From Karstenula rhodostoma CBS 690.94 (lineage: Eukaryota; Ascomycota; Dothideomycetes; Pleosporales; Didymosphaeriaceae), in NCBI GenBank assembly GCA_010093485.1, contig MU001493.1:1577601-1641600 (forward strand): 64,000 nt of DNA, in the 5' to 3' direction. This document shows positions 47,263 to 58,220 of the stretch, piece by piece; positions within the stretch are counted from its first letter, which is position 1; each line of letters starts with the position of its first letter. The notes below the pieces were generated by a model that was not told the origin of the DNA, ran no database searches, and worked only from the letters and a program-made list of their open reading frames with translations. The position numbers and the translations under genes are program-made.

Positions 47263-48582
47263 ATGGCCCTCGACTGGGATGCCTTTCTCCTTGATGAGGC
47301 CTTCAATATACCGGACGATCAATGGCCAGACATCACAACACCATCAACACACCTCACTCTGGAGATGCCAAAATCAAGTTCTACGCGCACTTCAGGCTCC
47401 GCAGAACCTGGAGTAGACTTCGACTCCCTCCTCAACGGCACATCAGCTGACCCTTACTTCAACGACGCTCTCTTCGCGCCCAACGACTACTTCCTAAGCG
47501 ATCTCGAGGTGCTGCAGCCTTTCGCCAAATCCTCCACTGCCGCCGATTCCATGTCCGACTCATCACCAGAGCCCTCAGATGGCACCGCTTTGACTGGTAA
47601 CAGTCCTTTGACGTCAGAGAACTCCGTATCCTTCAACCGTGTCGCCCAGATGCCGCTCATGCAGAAGCCATCCACCTCAAGAGCAAACACCTTCCCTAAC
47701 CCACAGTACGAGTCTTTGTTTCCCAACAACCTCGAGCGTGGTTTCGTTGAAGACCTCACCTTTCCCCATGGTCCTGACGGACCGAATCGCTCTTCCAACT
47801 CTTCGAAGACCGCTACCGAGAACAAGATTTCGACGGGTACAACGACAAAACGTGCGCACAAGGCCAAGGCCGACATTATATCGGCATGCTGGACGTCGCC
47901 GCTGTGTCCCAACCACGATCAAGATGGTCCACCGCCAAATCCATCCAGTTGCGGAGGAGGTTGCGCCCCCTTCCTGTTCGCTAACGACGACACGCTGCCT
48001 ACCTCTACTATCCACAACCTCCTCAACGAAGCGCAAGAAGTCATCCCTGAAGATGGCGTTGTTGAAATCATGTCACGCTCACACTCGAAAAAGAGATCGG
48101 AGAGTGAAATCTCAGCCGACGAGCCGTTGGGCCGCCAGTTCGCCTCTGGAAATAGCATCGACACTGAGCAAAATTCCCAGGTGAAGAGCGAATCCGAGGA
48201 CTCACCGCAAGCTCAAACAGCAGAGGACAAGGCTAAGCCGCGTCGCCGGCTACCCCACAACCAAGTCGAGAGGAAGTACCGAGAGTCACTCAACACGCAA
48301 CTCGAATCCCTCCGCCGAGTCGTTCCGTCGCTCCAGCAAAACCAGCGCGGCTGTGACGGCGCCGACATCGAAGACCTCCCCGCCCCTTCGAAGCCCAGCA
48401 AGGCCGTCATCCTCGCCTCGGCAACCGCTCACATCAAGAATATTGAGAAGGACAAGAAGGCGCTCCAGGATGAGAACCAGCTCCTCAAGACACGCATCAA
48501 GGCCTTGCAAGCACTCGTCAAATGCGAAGACTGCTCCCTGATGCAGTATGTCATGGACCTGAAGATCAACCAACAAAAGTGA
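47263..48582 (+). CDS. SREBP-type bHLH-zipper transcription factor without membrane anchor
   Basis: Intronless, 439 residues. The basic region starts near residue 327 (RRRLPHNQVERKYRESLN). The residue after the basic Lys is Tyr rather than Arg, the diagnostic substitution of SREBP-class bHLH proteins, which lets them bind sterol-regulatory elements as well as E-boxes. The loop is long (QNQRGCDGADIEDLPAPSKP). Helix 2 (SKAVILASATAHIKNIEKDK) continues into a leucine zipper (LQDENQLLKTRIKALQALV). The N-terminal 180 residues are acidic and serine-rich, as in activation domains. A Cys-rich patch (CWTSPLCPNHD...CGGGC) lies near 210-230. No transmembrane segment follows, so it is closer to SrbB-like regulators than to the membrane-tethered SrbA. 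Targets are unknown. Confidence 0.88.
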   Translation: MALDWDAFLLDEAFNIPDDQWPDITTPSTHLTLEMPKSSSTRTSGSAEPGVDFDSLLNGTSADPYFNDALFAPNDYFLSDLEVLQPFAKSSTAADSMSDSSPEPSDGTALTGNSPLTSENSVSFNRVAQMPLMQKPSTSRANTFPNPQYESLFPNNLERGFVEDLTFPHGPDGPNRSSNSSKTATENKISTGTTTKRAHKAKADIISACWTSPLCPNHDQDGPPPNPSSCGGGCAPFLFANDDTLPTSTIHNLLNEAQEVIPEDGVVEIMSRSHSKKRSESEISADEPLGRQFASGNSIDTEQNSQVKSESEDSPQAQTAEDKAKPRRRLPHNQVERKYRESLNTQLESLRRVVPSLQQNQRGCDGADIEDLPAPSKPSKAVILASATAHIKNIEKDKKALQDENQLLKTRIKALQALVKCEDCSLMQYVMDLKINQQK

Positions 48583-49253
48583 TCGCCTCTTACTACTTCT
48601 TCTGCATATTGTTCATCTTGTCAACCCTTTTCGAGATGCACGACCGCCGGTCATTTACCCCTGAGCATTGATACGGCGTTTTGGAACGACGGGATCCGTC
48701 TTCGGTCTCTCCGTACACGATCACCCCGACCGAGAATAAAAGCATGGAAAATTGGTTGACACTCTGCACCACGCTCACCACCCTCCTTACTCGATCAATC
48801 GACAACTTGGGTTATCTGCTGCATGCGTGCGTTGCATACTTGACCTGATCCATGTCTCTGAGAGCCAAGACTTAATGGATAGGGGCGGCGTCCCCAGGCG
48901 TTATTGGATACGCGCCAGCCTCATCGGCGGCGTGATGGAATGGGTGTTTTGGTGTGGGTTTCGTCGTCGATGTACGACTGCATGTATCCTTGTCACAGTA
49001 TACAATTCATGAACCTTTCTTACTGTTGCACCACGTCGAACCATGGCCCAACAGGGCAGCCAATACTGCAAAGGAACTCAAATGAAATCAGGCCTCGAAC
49101 CTATACGACTCCCGAAAGAGCTTAACAGTAGTGCTAATCTTGAAAAGGCTATATTATCGACCTGCCTCTTTGCCTAGCAATACGCGTATTTACACACACT
49201 GCAACCCCGAACAGAAATGAGCGCCATCGCTATGCTAAGCCGAACAAAGGAAA
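48583..49253. other. Convergent intergenic region, bHLH / DUF155 genes
   Basis: 671 bp between two convergent stop codons. No supportable coding or RNA feature; presumably both 3' UTRs. Confidence 0.5.
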
Positions 49254-51117
49254 CTAGGATCCAACGGCCCCTTTGACACTCCTGACACCCCAAGCCACCG
49301 TTCTGCCCATCAGGAGCGTAGGCCCCGCAATCGAGGTACGACGCAGACTCCCCACATCCACAGCCTTTCCCTTACCGTGGAGAATTGCAAAGCGGAGGAG
49401 GACCTGGATAGCAACGAGTCAGCGTACGATGTAGCAAAAATGGAACCCCATGGGAACGACGCACCTCCAAACAAGTCACACAGATACTGATAACGATTAG
49501 GAAAATAATGATCCAAGTAATCCTCGTCATCTTCTTGTCAGAGATAGAGTCAGACAGGATCTCGCCGAGATCGAGGAATACTCTGCAGCGTTCGTTGAGG
49601 ACCTGGATACGCGGCTTGATCTCGAGGTACTCGCGCACGGCGTTATACAGCGGGTGCAGCGTGGGCTCTGAGTCCCAGAAGAAATTGGGTGTGTCAAGCA
49701 TGTTTGAAGCTATCATCCCATCAATGAGCATGTCATTTGTCAAAGAGCGTTGCGGAAACTTACAGAGATTGACGTCCACACGACTGGTGAATAGTTGTCC
49801 GATCATCTTGACCACATCGGTCCTCGCCATGCCCAGTTTTCCGGTCAAGGCGAGCCGCTTCGGGACGTACTGCGCTTGCAGCATTGTTCTCGCCATGCCC
49901 TCTTCGAACAGGCTCAGCTTGGTGCTTTGTGCGATGCCATGGCTCATGGCCAACTTGATCATGTGGTCTCCACTCTTCAGGGTAATCATATCGTTGTACA
50001 CTCTCGGTCTGGGTATGTCAGGATTGTACTCGAAGTGGAACTCCTCGGTTTCAAAATCCTCTTCTTTCAATGGTCGGGTGGCAAGCAAGATGTTGGTAGA
50101 CGAAGTGCTGAAGGTGAGGTCGGCGAGAATATCCTTCTCTTGCTTCTCGGTGAAGTTCCAGAAGACGACTACGCCATAGGAGAAGACGAACATTTCACCG
50201 AAGGACAAGGCATTCGGCGGGACGCGCGAGGGCATGCCGTCTAATATGTCATGCGACGGAGAGTATTCCTCAAAGTCGCGGCGTGGACTATGCGCAGGGT
50301 CTTCCTCGTCGCCATGCCGTACGCTGAACTCTTCTGTGTCTTCGAAGTAGCTTTCGCTATGTTCCCTCCGCTCGTTCCTTTCAATCTCCTCGTCAAGCAC
50401 TGTTTTCCCACCAGGGCTCTTCAGCGCGGGACTGCTCCGCACGCGGTAGCCGTCGCTTCCCGGCAGCAGCGGGAGATGGTAGACGCAGTACAGGCAGTCG
50501 TCGTAGAGCTTCGTCCGCGCGTTGTGCTGCGTCTTCACAAACTCAGCCGTGCTCTTCATCTTGTATGCCTGCGCAGTGCAATATGCCGTGACTCGCGAGA
50601 GCTTCTCTGCTCTGCGCGCCTTGGGCAGTCTCTCCGCATAGCTCTTGTCCTTGGGCCCGCCTTTGGTGGTCCGTCTCGCCAGGTCCTCGTCTGTGGGTGG
50701 GCCTTCCTCCTCTTCATCAAAGTCTCCCTTCTCGTCGTCCTCGTCCTGCTGCGTGTCTGGCAGTAACACCAGCTTCTCGCTCAGTTTACTCGTCCGCGAG
50801 GGCATATGCGCGGGGATCAGACGGCCGGTGAGCTTGGGATCAAGCGGATGCCGACCGCTGGGCGTGCGCGTATGCATCAGGGGGCGATGGCCTGGCGGGC
50901 CGCGACGTTGGGCGGATGGGATATCGGAAGCGTACTGGAGGATGTTGTCGACCGAGATGAGCTTTGCGCCCGGTCGAAATTGGGCCGTGTCTTGTCTCTG
51001 CGTCACAGGTCTTCTTGGGGGCGCGTCGCGGGTGTCTGTCATCAACACCGTGGGGTTCCTCTTGCTCTTCGCCGTGGGCGCGCTCATGGGGCCTTGGAGC
51101 AGCTTGAAGGAATCCAT
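49254..51117 (-). CDS. DUF155 (RMD1/RMD8/Sif-type) family protein
   Basis: Three exons, 49764-51117, 49465-49709 and 49254-49403, encode 582 residues. Intron 1 is 54 nt and in frame without stops. Removing it gives VDVNLSSNMLDTPNFFWDSEPTL, the conserved family run, while reading through adds 18 foreign residues. Intron 2 (61 nt) places the C-terminus in another frame (TCLEVLLRFAILHGKGKAVDVGSL). The N-terminus is disordered with an acidic stretch (DEDDEKGDFDEEEEG). DUF155 begins near CTAQAYKMKSTAEF and includes FVFSYGVVVFWNFTEKQEKDIL and LHPLYNAVREYLEIKPRIQVLNERC. One membrane helix (ITWIIIFLIVISICVTCL) lies near the end. Yeast relatives Rmd1/Rmd8 and fission-yeast Sif2/Sif3 have poorly defined roles; human RMND1 is mitochondrial. 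Confidence 0.88.
49710..49763 (-). other. Stopless 54-nt intron in DUF155 gene
   Basis: GTAAGT donor and GATAG acceptor. The length is a multiple of three and it has no stop in the gene's frame, so an unspliced message would encode a protein with an 18-residue insert just before the conserved DTPNFFWDSEP block. Confidence 0.82.
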
Positions 51118-51856
51118 GCCGTCGGCCGGCGTACGGGACGCGCGAGCGTGGTGGGACTTGCACTAGTCGCGCCGCTAGAAAGCGCACGAGATTGCAGAAT
51201 GATTGCGGGTACTTTCGTGCTCTGGCCTGCGCAGACGGCTTTCTCGGCCGCGTAGTAGTGCCGGCGTTGAAAAGCTTCACAGCCCAGAGGTGTCGTCATG
51301 GGCGCCCAGCGAGCTCGGACCACACCAACGCAGATTCACCGACAGCCCGCCATGGGACGTGGACCAGAAACGGTTCCGCCCGTCAATGTTTGGCAGTAAG
51401 AATTCCAGTTCTTGTCACTTTCCTCGTCCCTTTGTCTAAGGTATATGACTTGGCATCGATTGAATTCTATTGCCGTGATCTACAGACTTGACAGCACACA
51501 CTGGACCTTGTCCATTAAGTGATCGAGACCAAGGACGCAAGCCCCTGGAGGAACAGGTTGTGCATCGTTCGAGTTGCACTGGGAAGCTCAAACACCGCGC
51601 TGAGAACGGGTCCCGAAGACTCCTGAGTGGTCCCGGTCGCCCGACAAAAGAAACCTGTCAGACGTGACATTCACCGGCGACCTCTCTTTGAGCATTCCGT
51701 TGGTATCAAGAAAAGAAAAGAAAGAAAAAAAAAACCCCCCCAGTTTCCCGCTATTATTGCAACCGTGGAATTATGAGGAATCAATGTGACAGAAAACGCC
51801 GTGAGCATCAAGGGTTAAAGAGCAAGGGCAAAAACGCTCGGGAAGGAGCACTAGAC
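51118..51856. other. Intergenic between RAX1 and DUF155 gene
   Basis: 739 bp between two minus-strand genes. It holds a run of ten A followed directly by seven C at 51725-51741. No coding feature is supported. Confidence 0.5.
51725..51741 (+). repeat. A10-C7 homopolymer junction
   Basis: Ten A directly followed by seven C in the intergenic DNA downstream of RAX1; preceded by a purine-rich GAAAA stretch. Confidence 0.85.
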
Positions 51857-53048
51857 TCACAGCCGCTTACCTGGGACGAAGATGAAGAGGCAACACACGG
51901 CCGTGTCGACAAGCACAAACAGCCCTAGCATGGTAGCTGATCGTGCGTTGAGCGTCTTCCTGACGAACGGCTCCCGTATCCGGTTGAAGTCCATCAGAGT
52001 GTACTCGCTGTACCCGATCAGAGCCAAGATGGGGTCAAGCATGTATTGGTGTGTGAAGATGAAGTAGAGGGCGACTGTGAAGGGAAGAATGACCTATGTT
52101 CGTTAGCACACACATTTCAGATTCCACGTTGACTAATTGTTTCATACCCAACACCTAGTCGCTCGTGACTTATTCAAAAATATGAGGATGAAGGCTGTCC
52201 ACACGGCGCCGAAGAAGCTAATGAGGCCAATGATGAGGCGTATCATCATGCTTTGCGGGACGAGATTGCCGAGGCCTTTGCTCTGCAGAAAGCCTGGGAA
52301 AGCGTCCCGCTCCATAGCCTGGAAGACATAGTCCTTTGCCGCATCGAAAAGTTCCGGGTCGCTTCGCTGGTCGGGCCCTTCAATAGCCTCCTGGACATCG
52401 TGCAGGATGCTCTGTGGAATGATGATCTCTCGCTCCGAGCCAGGCAACAGATACGTATACAGGATCTTCTCGGCAGAAGCACGCAGGTCCTCTCGTCTAG
52501 GCTGGTTGTCGCCGGATGAGTTCTGGCCTGGCGATGAGTCTTGCGGCGAGTCCGTGTGCAGGGTCATGAAGCTCGGACGTCCGGGAACCTCACGACTCTG
52601 GTTGCTTCCTTGGCTGTTTTGCGGCGAGTGCTGACGGCTTCCGTGGTCTGACCGTAGGAAGGCAGAGAGGCGCTGATCAGATACGTTGCCTTTCTCGCCA
52701 GACGGGCCTTCTCCCGCATTGTCCAAAATGTATGACGACCTCTTGCTGTTCTTCTCCATATCCGGCGTATCCTCAATCACGGAGCGGTGGAGCCGGCGCA
52801 CGTACAGGCGGCATAGCTGAAGATGTTGGGACACGTCAAGCCTGGTCCTCGGTTAGTGCAAGCTTTATGGGTCGCGTACGGAGGACAACACACCAGAAGT
52901 CCAGGTAGTCTACCGATCGTTGCTGGTCGCGCATGTATATGTAGAAGGAGAAGAGGTCGAGCGGGGCCACCGTCTTGCGACTCAACACCTCGAACAGGTT
53001 GGGGAACCGGTTGCGGTTGAGCTCCGCCGGCAGCGGTGAGTCCGACAT
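51857..53048 (-). CDS. RAX1: Rax1-like RGS-domain membrane protein (bud-site selection)
   Basis: Three exons, 52894-53048, 52148-52841 and 51857-52093, with introns of 52 and 54 nt, encode 361 residues. The N-terminal half is a divergent RGS domain: FPNLFEVLSRKTVAPLDLFSFYIYMRD, YLDFWLDVSQHLQLCRLYVRRL, and after a disordered insert AEKILYTYLLPGSEREIIIP...FDAAKDYVFQAMERDAFPGFL. Three membrane segments follow (RLIIGLISFFGAVWTAFILIFL, VILPFTVALYFIFTHQYML, MLGLFVLVDTAVCCLFIF) and the chain ends VPGKRL. This is the Rax1 architecture; yeast Rax1 marks bud poles with Rax2 and Bud8/9. In filamentous fungi a polarity role is inference. A strong donor-like CAG|GTAAGC overlaps the last codons, but no sensible downstream exon was found. 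Confidence 0.88.
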
Positions 53049-53864
53049 AGCGACAGTCGATGTGCTTTCTCAGCGAGCGCGATCGAGGCGGGCGGTTCGT
53101 TCGAGCTTGCGGTGTCCCGGTGTGGTTGCGAGCGACGGAGTTGACGCTGGGAAGCGCGTACGATAGAGTTTCTCCCCGATGGGCGACGGTGTAATGGACT
53201 CGAACGAGCGACAAAGAGCCGTTGAACCTTGGCCGGTGGGCCTGCTGCGCGGTGAGGTTGAAGTTTTCGAGGCGGCCTGACGGGATGCCGGCGGCGCAAT
53301 TGGCAATGGACAGTGAGGTGAAGGCGGGAAATTAGAGATGAGGCTTGGCGCGGTAAGTGGAAACAAACGGCGGGCGGCTGAGGACAGCGCATTAGTGTCG
53401 CAAGCAACCGGAGCTAGCACCGCTGCGCGCACAAGACGCGGTCGCAAAGAGTGCGCCTTGTGGTGGAGACGACCGTTCCAGCCCGGTGATGTCGTGACAC
53501 TGGAGACCTGAAACAGCAACGGGACAGTCTCACGCGCTGGACTCCGATCTTCACCTGAATCCACGACTCCACGCCGCGACTACATGTGTGTGTAAAACAT
53601 CGCAGCTACTTGCACCTGCAGTGCCGACTCTGGAAGGCCAAGCTACAGACGATGGGGCCTGCTTGTGTGACAAGCGAATGAATTTTTGCAAGAAGGCGCA
53701 GTGGGGAGGTCTTAGCGTTACGTCGCCAGGCAGCAAGCATGGAACATTTCGCCCACCTGCCTATAAAACGATCAATGAACGTGTTTCGCCCATGTGCAGC
53801 ACGAACTCGGCCGTCTGTTATACGTTCATTTACAGCCTCGGTATACCATTTCGGATCATTCACC
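53049..53864. promoter_or_regulatory. Divergent promoter, RAX1 / 2OG dioxygenase
   Basis: About 816 bp between the RAX1 start and the preferred dioxygenase start. It contains TATAAAA at 53761-53767, about 98 nt before ATG 53865. Frames on the minus strand here are not supported. Confidence 0.55.
53761..53767 (+). promoter_or_regulatory. TATA box of 2OG dioxygenase gene
   Basis: TATAAAA lies 22 nt downstream of the first in-frame ATG (53739) but about 98 nt upstream of ATG 53865, which argues that translation starts at 53865 rather than at the longer frame start. Confidence 0.55.
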
Positions 53865-54643
53865 ATGACTTCAGCAAACAAGGTCGAGCTGCCCGAGGGG
53901 TTCCTCGCCGGCCCAGCTCCAAATCTCACCAAGCATGTCATCGATTTCAAGAAGGAGGGCATACCAGTATATGAAGGTCGATGGGCCGTCATCTTGGACG
54001 GCGTTTTATCCCAGGATGAATGTGAGATGTTGACCAAGGCTGCAGAAGCGACTACCGCAGGCGAATGGGAGCGGGCAATGGTGAATGTTGGAAATGGTCA
54101 GCAGAGGCTATACGAGGACACCCGGAAGTGCGGGCGCATTATCTGGGATGACCGCGACATGGTTGCAAAGATATGGGCGAGGGTACAGGATTCGGTTCTT
54201 GACGTCCACCGGTTGCAAAATTGGGCCGACGTGACTGGTATTGGGCCTGCAAAGCGGAAAGAAACCTGGAAGGTGACGCGATTGAACAATAGGATGCGGT
54301 TTCTGAAGTACGTGGGAGGGGAATACTTCAAAGGTATGTATTCTGTCTCTATCAATAGGCAGACGCTGACCAAATAGTCCACAATGACGGCTGTTACGAG
54401 ACACCCGATGGTGCAGAGCGCTCGTACTTTACGCTCCACCTGTATCTCAGCGACGCCGCAGACCAGCTCAAGGGCGGTGCAACCACATTTTACGATTATT
54501 CATTGAAACAGAAAATCGAGGTTGTCCCAAAGAGTGGGCGCGTCCTCATGTTCCAGCATCGCAACCTGCTTCACTCAGGCGATGACGTAAAGAGCGGGAT
54601 CAAGTATACGATGAGGACCGATGTCATGTACACGAAGGAGTAA
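53865..54643 (+). CDS. 2-oxoglutarate/Fe(II) dioxygenase, prolyl 4-hydroxylase-like
   Basis: Two exons, 53865-54333 and 54378-54643, with a 44-nt intron (GTATGT donor, AAATAG acceptor), encode 244 residues from MTSANKVELPEGFL. The double-stranded beta-helix core follows a lid region (WAVILDGVLSQDECEML). Iron ligands are His158 and Asp160 in VHNDG and His222 in LLHSG. Lys232 in the HxGxxVxxGxKY pattern is the expected 2-oxoglutarate anchor. Substrate is unknown; relatives are described as P4H-type hydroxylases. The open frame could start at ATG 53739, adding 42 residues, some resembling a mitochondrial presequence. A TATA box inside that extension makes the shorter start more likely, though transcript data would be needed to settle it. 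Confidence 0.87.
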
Positions 54644-56315
54644 GTGGTATTGAAGCGACCGGTGAACGGAATGGGCGCATTGCGGAGCGCAAGATGAAAC
54701 GGCCAATAGGCGTTCGAGTCAATGAGCGATTTGCAAAATTGATTATTAGCAGTATCCTCAGTCTTTCATAGTCGCAGTGAAACATACCTGAGATGAGAAA
54801 ATTGGAACGATCTGCCTCGCCTGAGTAATCAGAATCGAATGATACCCTCGCTCTTTCACCAAAGGCTACTCAAGTCCAGATACGCCGCGTATTGTACTAC
54901 AGTGTCGCGCCGCAGCGCACACAATCTTCGCACCAACTCCCATAGAGACACCAAGACACTACGCCAGGCGCAGCGCTTGGGCCCTGAGCTTTCTGATGCC
55001 GAATGCAGACGTGAGTCACGCCAGGCCCTTACGGGCAGTCGTGCCAGTACTCGCGGACGAGGTGCTGGCAGAAGAAGTGAAGATTACTCCGAATTTCTCA
55101 TTTGCAAGAGACGACAGCACGAGGCGAGCTCGGTGTCCGTGTGTGAGCAAAGAAACGCAGCGTTGGAGAGGCAGACCGTTGAGGGGAAAAAGTGAGCGAG
55201 GTGGGGAGCTGTGACTTTTTGTAGCTCTGGCTGGGCGGGCGCTAGGCGGACGGTTGTGGGGCTCTTGACTAATTTTCACGTGACGGATAGATCACCTAGG
55301 CACCTAACTCAAGGAAGCTAACTTGACCCATTGTACTGCTTCTCACTAGAACGCAAGTCCAATCGTTTCGGTTGCAACGAATGCTTGTCACTTAAATCAC
55401 TGTAGCTCCGAAACGTCTTCGCACATAGCACCGACACAGACAGAGGGAACAACGGTGTATGGACCAGTCGGAATTCATTCAAGACGAGGAATACTTGCGC
55501 TCTTCTACAATCCTAGACAGTCCGGTATCTAATGCAGGGGACTCCGAGTATGCGCAAGCATACGAATGTTGAAGATCGTCTCTCAATTGCCATGGCAGAG
55601 AAAATTTACATACTAGAGCAAATGTCCACCAGTCAATCTGGAATTGATGTTGACTCAGATTTGCCAGGGAGAAGGAACGAGAGTTCTTTGACGTTACGAT
55701 GAGCGTTCTCGAAGCACTCTATTTCCAAGACGGATAGACGATCCCGTTGCTCCGCGCGACCTCCAGGTCCAGTTTTCTGCGTTGCAAGCTAGAAACGTGG
55801 CGGAACGTAGTGTACCAGGTGATGCCAACTATGTCAACGCTGAACGGCAGACGCGTGGAAAATTTACCGGTGGTTGGTCTAGCTTCAGCAATCGCCCACG
55901 TAAGCGTTCTCTAGTGAACCAGTCTTTAGCTTAATGAAACGTTCATTATGTTTTGTTGCATTCGGACACTAAACAATAGTTACACTTTGCTAGAGCAACG
56001 GATCTGCGTTGCCTTGCGATAATCAATACATGAAATCGTGAATCATCCTCCCAGATCTGTGGCAATGTCCCAAAAACCAGTCCCAGTGATATCAACCCAG
56101 GAAAGCGCCGACCGAAAAACACCAAACCGTACGCGTTTAGTCCAACCGAACCGTCTAAGCGGAACGCTAGGCGAGGACCTACAACCGTCGGCTCGCAGTA
56201 CGGAATGCAGATGCACGCTTCTGAAAACCAGACAAGCGGCCAAGAGGATATTAACGTGCGGAGCAAAGTCAAACGATGGGACAGATACTCCAGAACGCAC
56301 AAATAAGAAACAAAT
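54644..56315. other. Intergenic with possible degraded frames
   Basis: 1.67 kb between convergent genes. A 118-codon plus-strand frame (54839-55195) and a broken set of frames at about 55458-55934 are open but lack any recognisable domain. Neither is strong enough to call as a gene. Confidence 0.45.
55458..55934 (+). other. Possible decayed or unspliced small gene
   Basis: Three consecutive open stretches in different frames: MDQSEFIQDEEYLRSS... from 55458 for 37 codons; MAEKIYILEQMSTSQSG... from about 55592; and an ATG-less open run of about 80 codons ending with TAA at 55932-55934 (LQVQFSALQARNVAERS...). Composition looks protein-like, rich in acids, Gln and Ser. I found no splice pair that joins them in phase, so this may be a decayed gene or chance. 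Confidence 0.25.
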
Positions 56316-58220
56316 CTAGTAGAACCCTCCAGGGATAGCCTTGGCTGGCGACTCCGGGAGCGAGTGGACATCGTCCTTATCCTCTTTCTGCTCTTTAGGC
56401 TCGCATGAAACATCCGGGCGAGGCTCCTTGTTGACGTGCTCAAGACGCTCGAAATCGTCGATTGAAGAAGCAGAAGAGCCATCCTTGAGCGAGGGCGTGG
56501 CCGGTGGACTGTGGCCTGTTACAGGCGACGGGTTCGTCGAGGCGTCGCGTGCCGACTCATCAGCTGATGTGGTAGATTGAAACGAGCTTCGGTTACGGAA
56601 TGGGTTCCTGGGTGGGAGCTTGGGTGCCATGGGCTTGGCGACTTGAACAATGCGAGCGCGGGTGATGGTTTGGGGTGCTGCGGCTTGGTGAATTTCCTCA
56701 ATGATAGGTTCCTCTTCGTCCGAGGCTTCATCATCCAGATCAACCTCATCGAACGCTTGAGATGGTCGTGCAGTCTCGACGGTAGAAACAGCAGGGCTTT
56801 CATCCTTTCCTTCTCTCTTAGAAATTGGTGAATCTTCGGTTGCTTTTGCTGGCGTGTCCTCAATGACTTTCGTTTCGGGGATGTCCGCTAACGTAGGACT
56901 GGGTGTATGATTCTGTCGTGGAGGCAATGGCGGTGGTACTTGTATTGGCGTGGGCGTGGGCGCGTGCGTGTCAGTCTGTGTGCTCATGTCCACCATTTTC
57001 GAAGGCGTCCGTGGTTCTAGGACACTGCTGATGGTGCTCGTCCTCCACGAAGACCTTCCGCTGACGCTTCGGCCGTCGATGCTTGAGCGATCAAAGCTTC
57101 GACGGAAAGTTGAGTAGATAGGACTGGTTGGTAATGGGTTGAATTCGAACTGCTCGCTGGTCGGTCGCTTGTGAGTGCCCGCTTCCTTGATTTCCAGACC
57201 CGCATCCTGTAGTGCTAATACTCCATAAGGGTCTGGATCTTCTTTATCGGGAACACCGAAGGTCTTATCTATGGAGGCTTCGATCTCATAGTCAGCTGGG
57301 GGCGGTTCACTCGGTATCATCGACTCGTCAAAGTCTGAGTCTCCCTGTGCAGCTTTGATAGTTTCGTGCAACCTCTTGATTTCATAAGGCGGATGCCGAC
57401 TCTTGCCTCTCAAGATATCACCAACACCAATCCGTTCTCCGTAGAAGCGCTCGTTTTCGTCTGTGCGTTCAATAATAATGGTGCCATCAACTTGAACGCC
57501 GGCGTACAGGCCCCTCGATTTCATGTATGTGAACACTGGAGCCTGTCGTTTGTGGACTTCTGTCTCAAGGATTCCACCTATCCCAACAGGGCCAGCAACA
57601 GCGCTGACTTCTCCGCCAAGTGTACAACGAATCTTGGTAAACGCGTCAAGGGCTTGCTGCGTGTTGATAACAACGACGCAGTCGTAGATATCGACTCCGG
57701 CTAGAAAACCCAAGCCGGCGGTATGCAACATGATGCCGGAGGGTGGTGACCACGTTCCGTCCTCTGTTCGGCCGATGAGAATGCCGCTTCCGCCGGCGCC
57801 GGAGAACCAAAGACCGGTTCGCATGGTCGTAAAAATGGCGAGACCTTTTGCGTTCTTGATTACCTGCAAGATTGGTTAGTGACACGGTTTGCGATAAACA
57901 TGTCTCGCATGCGCCGCGCGGTCGGCCACAACGCAACGCAGAGCGAAGATACATACCTCGGTGGGTATTTTCTTGAGCACTTTCTGTTTTGCTTTCGGGC
58001 CCTCTGCGGTAGGCCGTTCTTCTTCCTGGTAGAAGCCATCTTTGCAGAAACTCTTGAGAATGCGCGCAGCCTTGTCGCTCTCTTTGTCGAGGGTCGTGGG
58101 CCAGAAAGCTTCCGAGCCCAGCTTGTTGCTAAGGCGGTTGACAGGCGGGCCTAGCTTGTCGACCAGTCCGTACAGCTTGTCGAAGCCGGACTTGCTGCTG
58201 GTTTTCGTCTTCGCCCACAT
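56316..58220 (-). CDS. SYLF-domain (Ysc84/SH3YL1-type) actin-patch protein
   Basis: Two exons, 57957-58220 and 56316-57863, with a 93-nt intron (GTATGT donor, TTGCAG acceptor), encode 603 residues. Joining gives KIPTEVIKNAKGLAIFTTMRTG, the opening of the SYLF (DUF500) domain, which spans about residues 80-290. Key runs are GSGILIGRTEDGTWSPPSGI, DCVVVINTQQALDAF and FTYMKSRGLYAGVQVDGTII. The domain binds phosphoinositides and actin. The C-terminal 300 residues are disordered, acidic and proline-rich (VPPPLPPRQ, KLPPRNPF), suitable for SH3 partners. Unlike yeast Ysc84 there is no C-terminal SH3 domain. The likely role is in endocytic actin patches (inference). It is divergent from the nucleoporin gene. 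Confidence 0.9.
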
